Shown here piece after piece: positions 12,269 through 25,200 of a stretch of 64,000 bases of DNA (position 1 is the first letter of the stretch; each line of letters starts with the position of its first letter). A model generated the notes under the pieces. The model saw nothing but the letters and a program-made list of their open reading frames with translations. It did not search any database and was not told the DNA's origin. Origin of the DNA: Zelopaecilomyces penicillatus (taxonomy: Eukaryota > Ascomycota > Sordariomycetes > Hypocreales > Pseudodiploosporaceae). The position numbers and the translations under genes were made by a program. The DNA lies in NCBI GenBank assembly GCA_005765155.1, contig VCCP01000008.1:1860001-1924000 (forward strand). The letters run 5' to 3'.

Positions 12269-14629
12269 CGGGAAACTCACGCGGCACGATGATGAAGACT
12301 GCTTGTCATTTTTCCTTCCGAGACATGCGACAAGACAACAACCAACATGCTTTGCTTGGGGGGGGGGGGTTCCCCGAGTTATATGCACGTTTTTTGGACA
12401 GTACATTCCCCCCTTTTTTTGCACATACAATGATCTACCAGTCTCTATAGCCGGGCGGCATGGTTTCTTTTTTTTTTTTCTTTTTTTTTTAACTCCCTTT
12501 CTATTTTTGTCCTATACTTTGCCATACTATATAGTACAGTGTTGTCCCTTTGTGTACAGGAGTTGGGGGGGTATATTTATGCTGTTTCTGTATATGATTT
12601 TTATCACCAGCGTTATTTCTGGAACGGGGGTTTCGAAGCATTATTTGGTACGTTTTTGTTCTTTTGGGGTTGGGATTGGTTTTATGCATGGGCTCAGTCG
12701 GTCACTGGGCAGTGGGGACGGGGATGGCAGCATGTGGGTGGTTGGCTGTCTTTTTTTTCATTTATTTTTTGGTTTTGCCAAGGCGTTTTGTACAAGTCTC
12801 GCTCTGGCTTGATGGGAGGCTTTGCTGTTTCTAAAGCTTGTTGGACGAAAAGGGGGATACCAACAGAGGGGGGGAGAGAGGGTTACACTGCATACCCTTT
12901 TGCCGATTGAAGTATTACAAAGTGGCTTTTTTCTCTTTTTAACGAAGACTTGCCCAACAAGGGAATTTTGACCGAAAATGCTCGGCGCCTTGAAGTGATT
13001 TGTGTGTATCATGTGTGAATTTTTGTGTATGTGAGTGAGTGAACCTTGACAAATAGGATATGATTATTACATTTGCTTTGACGTTGGGTCATTTTGCTTG
13101 ACTCGCCGAGGTGGTATTTTGCTGTATAGAGAAAGTCATGTCCGGGAGTGGTTCGAGGTAGTATTTTGGCTGCAGTGAGAAAAAAAAATACGCCGTTGGG
13201 ACTTGCTTTTCGTCAAAGTACCTAGCTGGATCACTGACTGAATTTCATGGCATGCCATATGAGGCCCATGATGCATGACGCATGACGAGATGCAAGGCTA
13301 TAGAGATGGGGAATATCACCCCCTCCCCGCACTCAAATAACTGATCATGGTACAACTTAACAACCAACAGCTTTATTCATACACCCATTTTTTACTATGA
13401 GATGTTTGATTCCAGCCCTTGTTGTCATTGTGCCCAGGTTTCTGTATCGGGCGGCAACCAGGGCAACACGAAAAAAACAAGAGTGATGAAAGGATCTGGA
13501 GTGGAATTTAGGTTTTGCCCATGTGTAACACAAAGAAGTGATTTTTAGATTTTACTGTTCTTATTATTTTTCATTTTCGGGTGACTTTATATACAAAGTG
13601 TTAGATTAGGACGTAAACATGTCTGAAACCCCAAAACTCACTCACCCACACATGCATGCATGCATGCATGCCAAACACCCTATCCAACCCCCGAAAGTCC
13701 TCCCCTTACGAATGCCCAATATTGATCATTCAACTCCCATGACGTTTCTGATCAACCATGATCTCAATTACTCATTCATAAAACTCATCAGCAATAAAGT
13801 CAAATATCCCCAAATACACAATTCAACTTGCTCATCCATATCTTCATCAAAAAACAAAAACAACAACGTACACAACCCATGCCCCTGCCTGCATCATAAT
13901 CTGCACCATCATTCTGCGTCCAACAATAAAACAAACTTTCCCAAGCCAGCCAACAACAACTACGGAACTTTACCGACATTGAAGGGGGAAAAAAGAAGCC
14001 TGTCCTCCCAAATGTCCGGTATCTACTGTGGTCAACTACAAGATACCAAAATCTCACCATGTCCCCCCCTCACTTGCGCAGCAAAAGCACTACAACTCTG
14101 CCCCGGCCAACAGTCGGTCATTCCCAACACAGACTTACCTTCTTAATAACACCTAGCGGTATCTGTCCCGTCCCATGATCGAGTGCTGCTGTACTCCCCT
14201 TGTCAACCTTGGTAACGAGGGGCAATGTAACCCCATCATCATAGAGATGAGTGTACCGCTGTCAGAACATGGTCGCATACCTGAGAGATGCCTTGTTCCA
14301 TAGTAGTATCCTCAATCAACTCGTGAAATGCCACTAAGCTTCTCATAGAGACAGTAAATTTCCGACAGATACAGTTCCGGCAGACAGCATCTAGCGAAGA
14401 CTGTACATTTCTATACACAATCTCAACAAAGGGCGTCGTTATAGATGGAATTGATCCCACCAAGATGATTTCGCGTAGGTTGACTGGGCTGGAGTACTTC
14501 AAGTCCAATAACTCTGAATTGTCTGCATATTAATACAAACAAAGCTAACAATACCAAAACCATAAAGTAGGGGTCTTGCTATAGTGTGTGCGCCGCAGGG
14601 GTATTTGCTTCGATCCCCAGTTCCATCTC
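12269..14629. other. Intergenic region between the ADC-like and tyrosinase genes
   Basis: The genes on both sides converge here. The region holds T-rich and G-rich low-complexity stretches (12350-12780), which are probably 3' flanking sequence, and a (CATG)n tract at 13651..13671. A 175-codon open frame at 13619..14146 is rich in His, Asn, Ser and Pro, has no recognisable domain and is not called. Confidence 0.5.
13651..13671 (+). repeat. (CATG)n microsatellite
   Basis: Five tandem CATG units plus one base. The unit is palindromic, so the tract reads the same on both strands. Confidence 0.85.
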
Positions 14630-16769
14630 TCAATTCTCGCCAAACAAAGTAAATACAAATTGCCTTTCTTCGGGGACGTCAGGCTCGTCAATATTAGGAG
14701 TAATTCGAAACACCCTGCTAAATACTTTGATGACGAGACCGGGCACCTCTGCTGCAGGAATTTCCTTGCTCAACTGCGGCGTTGGCTCCGTGTATTTGAC
14801 TCGGAATTGTAAAACTGATCTCAAGAAGGGCTCTACAGACTCTCGAGACAAATCTGCGATGTATCCAGCCGCGACAAGCTTCCTCAGCTGTCGCGATAAG
14901 AACAGATAACCACTCATTGTGACGCCAGAATCAACTCCCATTGTCATACCCAGCAAGGATACGGGCCCTGCCCAATTTCTTGCAGAGACCCAGTCATCTG
15001 ATTTGTTTGGAGTCTGGCCGAAGAAAAAGTTGACGCTGACGGCACCATCAACTGCGGACCCGCTGACAGTCACCGAGACATACCAATCTGTATAACTGTT
15101 ATTCTGAATGATCATTGAAGATGGGGGGCTCGGAGCTTCGGGCTGTATGTCGGGTTTGAACGCAACCCATGAGTTTTCTTTCCATTGTATAGGATATTCC
15201 TTCGGTGATGACCGTTCTGTTTGTCGTCTCCCCTCTGTATCGCTGGAAATGGCAAACTCTTTTTGTCCCCACAATCTCTTTACTCTACTGACGAGTGTCT
15301 GTCGAGCTGTCTGGTTGTTCTCGGGAGGGGGAAGTATCTCCGCATATGTATAGCCAAACGCCTCGATATTCCTAGACATATCCGAATCCCAAAACTTGCC
15401 GTCGGAAGAAGCCATAAATGGAGTCAGTGGGCTACTCGAGTTTTGAATCGTCCCGTTCAAAGTATTATAGCTTGTCCCAACAGCAGGCATGGGGGTGATC
15501 CAGGCATCTGGGTTGAGGAGCTGCCACATGGCCACAAGTCGATCGACCATGGTGTGGTGAATGATGAACACAGGGTCAAATGAGGACAGGGGAACATATG
15601 TCATATGGCCACTAGATCCACTGAAAGTGTGAACCTCGTCATGAATAGCCTCGAGTGAGTCTGCCGGGTCATTCAATAGTGTCCCCCAGGCCTTGGAAGC
15701 AAACTGGTTAAAGTCATGACAGTTTGTAAACAGATCGTAAAGTCGCCGCTGAAGCATGGGCAGAATCGACAACATGGCCTTGTCCACTTTATCATTCATT
15801 GAAGGCGGCCACTCCACACTAACATTGGTATCAGGCGCACGTTTGGTTTCGTTCCACCTACTAATCTGGGTATCATTATAGTTAGTTTATTAACTGGATG
15901 GTGGTATTTATCGCAAACCGAAGTACGTACTGGGTACCATTTGTCTCCGAAGCCACCCGACTCGCGAAATGAATATGAATACAGTGGATTCTTGATAACT
16001 TGGTTGCCATTCGGACCATACTGGTCGACAACTGGACTCCAAAAGACATCTGGGAACTGAGTTTGGCCGTCGGGTGCCTTCATTGACCAATCCCAGTATG
16101 GAATTCGGAAAACGCTGGCTGCTTGTTGGTATAGCTGGCGTTCAGTGTCATTGGCGAAAACAGTGGCAATGAGATTGACAATCCGGTACAACTCTTGCTG
16201 TCAAGGATCGGCTTCAGTTTCTCCAAATTTCACATTGTATCTAGCTAGATGGAGTTGAGAGTACAATTTACCTCAAACAAGGCCAGATACGGACGGTGCC
16301 ACAGGGGGAACAGGACCGAACTGTGCATACAGTAGCCCGACTCGTTTGCACCTGGAACTGCCTCGACCCCGTTCCACGGCTGGAAGGGGACGCCATGTAT
16401 GCCTAGCAGGGTACCATTGTGAGTTTTGATCCATAATTCAAGGCTAGCCAATCAGGTTCCTAATAACAAAACTAACTAACCAGCAAGTTGATACCAGGAC
16501 ATGGGATCAGTCTCTTCGACGTAATGTAGGATAGACATTGCCAGGATGAATAGGTCCCAGTGGTAACGGTCTGCCCTTAGCTGACGGATCTCTCGTCTCA
16601 GGGGAACAGTACCGTTCGGCGCAAGAGGTAGACGACCAACGATGATAGGGGCATCAATATCCTGGCGACGAGTGAGGACTTTTAAATCAGTCCCAAAGTC
16701 GTATGATTGTGCCACAGCATGACTGAGAAGGGCGCCGGTCACCCAGGCCAAGAGGCGTAACAACCGCAT
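14630..16769 (-). CDS. Secreted tyrosinase (type-3 copper monooxygenase)
   Basis: Four exons on the minus strand: 16769..16481, 16402..16272, 16197..15931 and 15865..14630. Introns are 78, 74 and 65 nt; all phases close and give 640 aa. A hydrophobic N-terminus (MRLLRLLAWVTGALLSHAVA) is a signal peptide. The CuA ligands are His99 (GIHG), His123 (YCMHSS) and His132 (WHRPY). Cys121 lies two residues before His123, as in fungal enzymes with a Cys-His thioether bond. CuB shows HDEVH (304, 308) and the HHTMVDR pair (332-333). Tyrosinases oxidise monophenols to o-diphenols and on to quinones, in pigment formation or phenol detoxification. A ~250-residue C-terminal part with a beta-rich segment (YVSVTVSGSA) follows; in fungal tyrosinases such regions can keep the enzyme latent until cleaved. 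The physiological substrate is unknown. Confidence 0.9.
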
Positions 16770-19700
16770 TGTCGACGGGGGTTGGCTTTTTTGCTTTGCG
16801 CTGGAGACTGTGATCTGATGGTTGCTGAATTCGGATAATGCTGATGACGTGCGTGGTATCAAGGCTAGCGGAGGAAAGGGAGGAAGAAAGAAAGAAAAAA
16901 GGTATGGCCAAGATGGAAGACTGGGTGTGATAAAGCCAAGAGATGATCACGAGCCTGGACCGTCTTTTCTTCTCACTGCGTGCACTTGTCGTCTGGCAGC
17001 TCGTCGTGTGGGTATTCGTGTGCTTAGGAGGTGCCTCTGGAAAGGGTCAGTCAAATAGCTGCTTCACCTGGTGAAGATAGGGGGGATATGCCCCTGAACT
17101 GACGGCACACATCGAGCGGCTACCGCTCGGCACATCAAAGAGGCAGCCCGGGAGGACATGAAGTCGACAAAGCTGGGGGAGTTTGCCACAGATGATGCGG
17201 AGGAGGAGGAGCAGTGAAGACATTGTGTAGCCTGAGGAGGGAAAATAATGCAAGAAGGTGCTTTGCAGTTACCCGGGTGTTACCTTTGCCATGGAATCGA
17301 GGGCGGTCAGGTGTAACTGCCTGTGCTGCCAGTTGGCGTGGCAGCTGTCAGTATTGAATAGCTGCGTCGTTGGCTGCCAATAGCTATGTGGCCATCAGTC
17401 CATTTAATAGTGAGTTGTTTCGTTGGTATCAGAATTATATTAGATAGAGGCAATGTTTAGGTACAAAAGTGGACAGATGTTGGCATATAGACCTACGCAA
17501 TCGCCATTAGAGACGTTCTTGCGCTCTACCATCAACACAACGATTAGCCTCTTTCTCTACATGTCTTCTATGCAGATGCCTCTAAAAGTGGTGTCTTTGA
17601 TGATTCTCTGGATACACGGCACTCTGCAGAAACATCTCGTGGATAGAATTGCTGCGCCTCATGTACGGTAGCACAGGTTTCAATCTGATTGTCATGGACT
17701 GTTTCATGAGGGTGGCGGTGATTTCCTGCCTCTTCATATCTATTGTTAGAAAGTGTGTGATTCAATGACGGATTCTGTGTAGGCCAACAGTTTTGCGTGG
17801 TCAGGTGAGATGAGACGAGACAAAACAAGTGAAGCGTTCCGAACCGTTGAGCAGTTCCTTTAGCGAGGATTAATGGATAATGTTCCCCAGTATTTAAATT
17901 GCCGTCTTTTGACATTAATCGATAATTCATGTATAGCTAGAGGGTCGAACGGTTGAAGGTGGGAATATTTGATATCGCTTGGGGTGGTTTTCATTCATCT
18001 ACTATACTATGTGCAACTCAAACAACAGAAATAAATATAGCAGAGCCTTTGGGGCCAGTGATTTAAAATGGCTACTAAGAAAGCGATTATTGCTATTTAT
18101 CAGCTTCTTAGTATCTCGATCTAGAGAAGATGCAGATCTCATGCATTTTCATCAGACTTGGCTCCGTAAGGTGTAAATCTATAGGGTAGGTTTTTACACC
18201 ACTCCGCCATGAGATCTCAACATCACCTGCTTTCACATACTAATTCAGATCCACCAGTTAAATCCATGCCTCGATTCATTTCATATCTGTTATTTAAATT
18301 TCCTCGAATTACTACACAAAATTCAGTGCTCCCTCCCGTCTCTTGACATCTCTGACATAGTTGGAAGTGCATCGAATCACCATCATGTCATTGCAACCTA
18401 TAACCCACCCACCTGCATCTAATAATACATCCCCCTCTCTACTATTGCTCGCACAGCAGCAACACTGCCAAGACTGGCCTCTCTGTGTAATAATATGCCA
18501 TGCACCAGCACATCTAAACTCTATTCTCGCCGAGGGTGGGTGGACCACCAAGCACAAAAAGAAAAAAAGGAAGCAAATAGGAAAAAAAGAAAGAAGGGGG
18601 AGGGAATAAAGCACGGAAAGGCAGTAACGCCACCCGATTGATCTCTCCAAGCACGCTCAACAGTCGTCTACTCGACGTCATCTTCTTGTAAAAGTAACCT
18701 AAACGCTGGTACTTTTATACTTATAATGAATCAGAGTACCTATGCGAGGATACAGCACTTCTACTTAATTTTTAGTGTTAAAGTTGACAAAAGAAGAAGA
18801 GGGAAAGATGTGTGTTACTTTTCAGTACAAATCTCACCATTCCAACAAAGTCCTCTAGTTGAGTAGGTATGTTTGTTAGTGGGGTTTCTTAGAAGGGGTG
18901 GCAAACCACACCAAACCCCAAAAAAGGAACAAAGCACACAGCCCTAGACTCACGATTCGCTCACATTCGCTGACCGCGCTCCAATAACAATGCAGAGCCG
19001 GCCAGTGCCTTCAAGTCACCCATGATGGTTCCAATTTTCTCCAATCCAGCTACGGGGGGCAAGAGCGTAGCTTTGTGCCCAAGTGTGATTTTTTTTATTT
19101 AATTTTCCTTGTTTAACCTGGTAGGAAGACGAACAATGGGGCCGCTTTTGGCGTTCTAATAGGGCCCCTAAACATTAGTGGTGGTGTGTTTTCTTATTGC
19201 CCGCCCATACCTTACCTACTCAAGAGGTAAGTCTATTCACTAGATGGGCCCCTTTAATAAGATCGATCTACTAAAACTATTTATCACGATTTACCTAAAT
19301 TATTCATCGACATCCTCCTCTCTCTTTCACTATTTTCTCTTCTCTCTTATATCCATCCATACCATCGCCATCGTCACCTCCCCCACCTGTTCCACCCCGC
19401 GCGCTGCGGTGTCCCCCCTTGCAACGCCTGGAGGTCCTCTTCCTTACACCTAGGCTTTCAGCTCTCCCCTGTCCCGCCCCCGACTCGACCCCACTGAGGA
19501 ATCGCATCCATATCCCGTTCCAGCGAGTGCCAGCTCTCCACGCATCGATGCATTTTGATCAGACGTGCGTGTAATTCATTGATTGATGCTCTGTATATGC
19601 ATAGGTAATGTGCGCAGCTTTATCAGTTCCCAGCTTTCTTCCCATCTTCAATCCATCATTGGTCATCAACAGCATCTTCTTGTCTTACAACTCACCACCA

Positions 19701-21403
19701 TTCCTCCCGTCAGCGGAGCACATGCAAAGTCATCATCAAATCATCACAACCAACACTCACACTTATCGCTCTCAAAACCACATAAAACTTGTGATATTCT
19801 GTTTATTTGATATGATACTCCCCAAAATCAACAGTCTGTCCACCACCAACACGGCATTGTCGCCCGTTGCCCGTCATGTCCCCAAAAAACGAACGACCCC
19901 TACCTGATGCGCTGGCAGTGGCACAACCACCCATCGTACATCCGTCCATCCATAGATAAGTACATGGGTAATGAATGGATGGCATGTCAACTTTTGACAG
20001 GACAGATGTACAACTGCTCTGTTCGTTTATACAAAAGGTACGAGCATTAAGGTTAGTATGGGATGCACACACACACACACCACACACCACACACTCACTC
20101 ACCACGCATGAACAGCTCAACGACAGGGAAGCCGGCGCTTGTCAACTGCAGTGATGTGTTGGCCAACGCATCAAAGTGGTCCGTGTGTAGCCCTTTACAG
20201 CCTGCCAGCACCTCCTTTGGTGTCCTTTGGTGTCCTCCAGGTCATTCTCATGTCATCCTATCTTATGCGTCTCTGCACGCACTCTTCTCGTTCGCTTCCT
20301 TTTTTGCCTTTTCTGCCCTCACCCCTTGCCCTTTGAACTCATTCTTGAAGTCTTTCTTTTATTATACTTTACTCTCAATGCACTCATGGACTATTCCTAA
20401 GGCTTCCCATTTCCTACAGTGCCATTGCCATCTTCAAGAGGCGGGTGCGGGTCAGGTCGGATCGGATCAGATCAGATCAACAGCACTGAATAAGCATTCC
20501 TGTGTACTCTGTCTGCCCCTTCCGCGCCCGAATTCACACATCTATTTCTCTCTCTCTTTCTCTCTCTCTCTTTATTTCCAGGGATTCGTCGGAACGTTTC
20601 ATCATATCCAGGCTCAACCAGCAGGACATTCATTGGCATCAATCTAACCAAACAGACAGCACCAATGCGCCGAAACAGCCCTCACCATGACCATATCTTC
20701 TTGCCTTCCCCCAATTCCAGATATCACGCATTCATGAGGAAGCAGGCGCGCCTCGGTCCCAGGGCAAAACTCGTTCGCAATATCCCAACTGGTCTTGGGT
20801 GCAATAGCATCATTATTCATACCTCGTCAGCCAAACTCGCTTGCTAGTACCTAGTTATAAAAGCGCCGTGGGGCCACGTCTCTGCGTCGCACACACATGC
20901 AGTATTTCCAGCCAAAGAAACAAGGGGAAAAGAAACCAACACGGGAAACGAGGGCAAGCGCCCACCCCAAAACGGGGGGAAAATAATAGGAGCCCATTCT
21001 CCAGACTCGGCCACTCTTGCTCTAACCCTCACGCTCGATACCAAGGAACAATGCGCGTCATGTCCCGTCAAGGAACCAGTGAACAAGTCCAGGCCAGCCT
21101 CTACCGATGGAGCCCAGGTCTGATTGCTATGAGCTTTCATAAGTTCGTGAGAGAGGAAATTTATATCTGCAGTCGTCAATCCAAAAAAAGGAAGAAAGAA
21201 AAAGGACAAGGAAAAAAGCCAGGAACCGTGCCACAGGTATTCACCTGGGTGCTCAGGCTCTGCCGAGTCGTCATGGCACCTCGCCTTGGGACGTTATGCG
21301 AGGAACGGACTTGAGACCATTGTGCACTTCTACACCATTCGAGGGAGAACACTCCAGGGTCCAGTTCGCGGCCAAGCGCTGACAACCAGCTTCACGTCAC
21401 ACC
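16770..21403. other. Intergenic region, tyrosinase promoter side to ARL8 3' end
   Basis: No supported gene in 4.6 kb. The first kilobase should carry the tyrosinase promoter. The 18-21 kb part contains CT-rich tracts ((TCTC)n near 20545), an AC-rich tract at 20065-20100 and short compositional open frames. No protein family was recognised on either strand. Confidence 0.5.
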
Positions 21404-22282
21404 TCATCGACTCGCCCATTTCACCAAAAACTGGACCACGGCGTCGAGGTTCATCTCTTCTTTGGCACTGATGCCATAACAGCACACCTCTCGACCTGTG
21501 ATGCTCTTCAAATCAAGCTCGTCAATCAGCTCATCCACTGACAATTTCTCATCGAGATCAGACTTGTTTCCAAGAACAAGCAGGGGAATGTTTCCAAGCG
21601 ACGGGTAACTCATCAGGGAGTGAAGCTCCTCTTTGGCCTGAGATATCAAGGATATATCTGCAATGTCTACGATGAAGACGATGGCGTTGACGCCTCGGCA
21701 ATACCGCTCCCACATGGTCCGAAACCTGGGTTGTCCACCGATATCCCAGCACTTTAATGTCACATGGCCTCGTTGCACACGCTTCATATTAAACCCAACC
21801 GTGGGAATCGAGCTACACAGGGTCATGAGTTAGCCAAAAACGATCTGCCAGCTGTTGTCGCTATGTGAAACGCCTCAATTCCGGACTTGTTCTTGCCGGT
21901 GGCGGCAGCAACATCGTAGGTCATGCTTACTCGAGTGTGAATTCTCCCCCCTTATGTTTCAATATTGTCAGCTACATGCCACGCAGGTAAGAAATGGCCA
22001 TCATCTCGGACGTTTGCTTACCGCTAGAACTCGCAACAATGAAGTCTTGCCAGCATTCTGCAGGCCGACCATGGTGACCTCCATCTCCATTGCCCTAGCA
22101 GAAATGGTCAGAAATCACATCAAAAGTGCCTGCATCAGGCAGTTGAAAACGGTATGGGGAGCAGGATGGCAGCCACGGAGACTTTACACCGGCTCGGCTG
22201 AGTCCTTTTAACTGCTAGGTTGGGCTGCTCACCAAAATGTCCGCAACAACCAGTCGTACATCTTCCGAAATAGCCCAGCCAT
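21404..22282 (-). CDS. arl8: ARL8-type small GTPase
   Basis: Four exons on the minus strand: 22282..22233, 22094..22022, 21950..21931 (only 20 nt) and 21812..21404. Introns are 138, 71 and 118 nt, all GT...AG, with closing phases; the product is 183 aa, the usual ARL8 length. Motifs: amphipathic N-terminus MAGLFRKMYDWLLRTFW instead of a Gly2 myristoylation site, P-loop GLQNAGKT (27-34), switch I Thr52 in SIPTVGFNMKRV, DIGGQPRFRTMWERYC (71-86), NKSD (130-133) and SAK (163-165). WERYCRGVNAIV is close to the ARL8 hallmark. Known role: ARL8 attaches to lysosome/vacuole membranes and recruits trafficking or motor effectors. The first exon was placed because only it supplies the ARL8-like N-terminal helix. 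Lacking the micro-exon, the GGEFTLD segment joining the P-loop to switch I would be lost. Confidence 0.92.
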
Positions 22283-25200
22283 ATTGGCAATCGAAGATGG
22301 CAGCGGGACGATCGAGTGCGGGCAGTCTAATTTATCGAGAGAATGGGCTCAATATGCAGCGTCGAAAGGTGGGGGCGATGGTGGTTGACGGTGGCCGTTT
22401 GCTATGCAGGCAGCAAGACGGAGCGAGCGATGACGATGACGATAAGCGATGGACGTACGTTGGCGACCCCGAAATACTTGCTCAAGCACGCCGGGGGTGG
22501 TGGTTTGCAGTTCTGATCGTATTGTTCTCGGAAGGCGAGGTCGGACCTCACGCGGGGGTGGGTAAGTGATTGTGAATGGTTCGACGTCGATGGACAGATG
22601 TCAGTGGTCGGATCGATAAACAAGGTCGGACGGCTTGAACAGGCTGCTTTCTGTGTTGGTAAGCACTTTGTGATACCACAGCGCCGTATCGCAGGGCTGG
22701 AATATGTGCTTGACAGGTGGTGCGTGATGGGTATGGCTCGAGTGGAGGGACGGGGCTGTCGCGCAACGGGCAGCAGAATGTTAAGAGAGGTCCTGGGTCA
22801 AGTTGAGGTCTGGGCGGCAGTGGAAAGCAGCAGCACCAACGACAAACCCCACCTGGGACGGGATGACGACCGAGACAGATAGGCGTTGGATGACGGACAG
22901 GCTAGTGACAGATAACCAACAGGGCGACAGACGAGACGAGACCAGGACACTGGGCGGGTCGAGGGAGCGAGAGAGCGGTACTGGAAGAGGCGAGGGAGAG
23001 AAAGCTCAAGCTCACCTGTGCCCTTGGGGTTGCTAGGAGGCTTTCGCGGACCGTAGATGGACGGACGGAGATGGGGTAAGGTAGCGTAGGGTCGGCGCAG
23101 GGTCGGCGTGGATGTAGGCGTAGGTGTATGCGTAGGCGCCGGGAGCTTTTGAGGCAAGGCACGGCGATGTAGCCAGGTGGGCGGCGCGCCCGTGGAAGAG
23201 CTGATGGATGTGTGGTGGTGATGAGAGCAATCAAGGTGTTGGGTTAGGGTACGCTGGTAGGCCCCTCCTTTGGCAGCCATGCCATGGACAAGGCATGGTG
23301 TGCCTTTTTTAGTGGCAGCATGGTAGGTGTACGGTACAGTTACAGGTCGAGTACCGAGCTAAGCGTACGGCGAAGTGTACCTCTGTAAATTCCACATCCC
23401 CAGCAGTCTCCAACACTCAGCAGTACTTACTCGTCATTTCTCGGTCAAAGCATTCATCTGCTTTCACAAAGGGCTTTTCCCATCCCAACTGCTCATGCCG
23501 GTGCATCAACTCATAGTGACCCGGACCTAGGCATGTGCATGTCCCAGCCAAGAGGGCGTGCAGTGCGGGCGTGCTTGAGTGCTTTGGGCATAGACGTTTG
23601 TAACTCGTCATGTACATACAGTATGGGTGGTGGTGATGGATGGGCGGGTAATTAGCAGGGTCGCTAAATGAATGCTACAGTGGAGTGCTAAGTGCGGAAC
23701 AAATGCTGAGTGGAGGTGTGTTTGTTGTGTCACCAGACCTGAGGCTGCTAATAACGTACTAGCTAGCAGAAGGTAGTAGGTAGGCTTGCTACTGTAGGAA
23801 AAGGCAAGGTATGTATTTCTTCTAGGTAGTCGAGTCAAGCGCTGTTCTGGAGTGAATATTAAAATGGGCTGGCGGGCTTCATTCTGGTTGCCGGGTCTAG
23901 GGCGGGTTGTGTTACTGCTTGTCTGCTTCAACAGAGGGTGAAGGTGATAAGTTGAGGATGATGGCAGGCAATAAGATGCGACTTAGCCGAGTTCAAAGAC
24001 TGACTGACTGTCTTGTCTCTGTCTGATGAGACATGTAGCATCTAATACCACGTGAAGATAAGTACCGACCGTAATGGTGCTCCAGGCTGCAGTGCTTTGC
24101 AGTGGTACAATGAGGATGAGCTCGTCACTGCAGGGTCTTACTTGGAGGAAAGTTGCTGCGCAAGCAAATAGTGATGGCACAGTGATGACGAAATGGAGGG
24201 GTGATGGGAACACACTGTAGGTATCTGGGCAAGGTAATGAATGACTCGGGAAAAACAACGCCAGTCGTAAGGCTCTCGAGAAACTGATGCAGTGCTTAGC
24301 TATCTATCTATCCATTTATTTTATTATCAAAGTGCAAATAAATAGGTGAATATGGAACTCGTCTGGAAGATGCTGCCTTGTTGACATGTAGAACGATGGA
24401 ATGTGGAATATGTCATGGCATTGCAAGTAGGGACTCGGTAGTGAACTGGCACCACGAAAGAGGCACGTAAGACAAAGTCTGAGTACAACTTTGCCTCATG
24501 TGTGTCAAAGCACCAGGCTGCGTTACCGTTTGCCACTAACACTACAGACATTGGTATACTTACACATTGGGACACACACGCACGAGGGTGCTAGAGGGAC
24601 GTGTGATTGATGCGGCGACCTGTGCCTTGTCCGATTTAGTTGCTCGACTGCTGCCCATCTTTCTTGCATGGGGCGGAGGGAGGGGCGGGAGCTTGGAAGT
24701 TTGGACCTTGAATCTTTGCTCTGCCGATGTTGTTGGAGGGGCTCTTTTAGAGGAGAGGGGGGGGGGGAGGTTACTTGAGAGCACAATGAAGATAATAAGA
24801 CGAGCCACGAATCTATAGACGTCGGAATCTCTATTTATGATGACGGAAAGTGTCAAGGCAAATCACGAGCACGAGGGCGTATAGTGAACCAAGCCAGAGG
24901 AGGTAGCGGGAGAGCGGGACGCCGGGAGCTATTGGGGGGAGCTAATTGGGAGGGGAACATCCATCTAAAACCCCGTAGTTATGATCGGCCGTTGGATTTG
25001 GAGAGATGCGGATATGCAAGAAGCAGCAGTGACAGCGGCATGAGCGATGTCCACGTTTTTGGGGTTTGACGAGTGAAGCAATGGGAGGGAGGACTGAGTA
25101 AGAAGAGGATAAGCGATGATATGTTGCGATAATCAAAGGAAAATGACATAGGACTGAGACTGGAACAGTGGATGCTGGCCGGCGTGTAAAGGGCCAAGTC

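Noticed and set aside
12207..12812. 201-codon + strand frame overlapping the end of the ADC-like gene
   Set aside because: Phe/Gly-rich product of T- and G-rich 3' flanking DNA; overlaps the verified C-terminus in another frame.
13619..14146. 175-codon + strand frame
   Set aside because: His/Asn/Ser/Pro-biased, no domain, no signal peptide and lying between convergent genes; compositional.
20063..20647. 194-codon + strand frame
   Set aside because: Starts in an AC microsatellite and runs through CT tracts; no recognisable domain.
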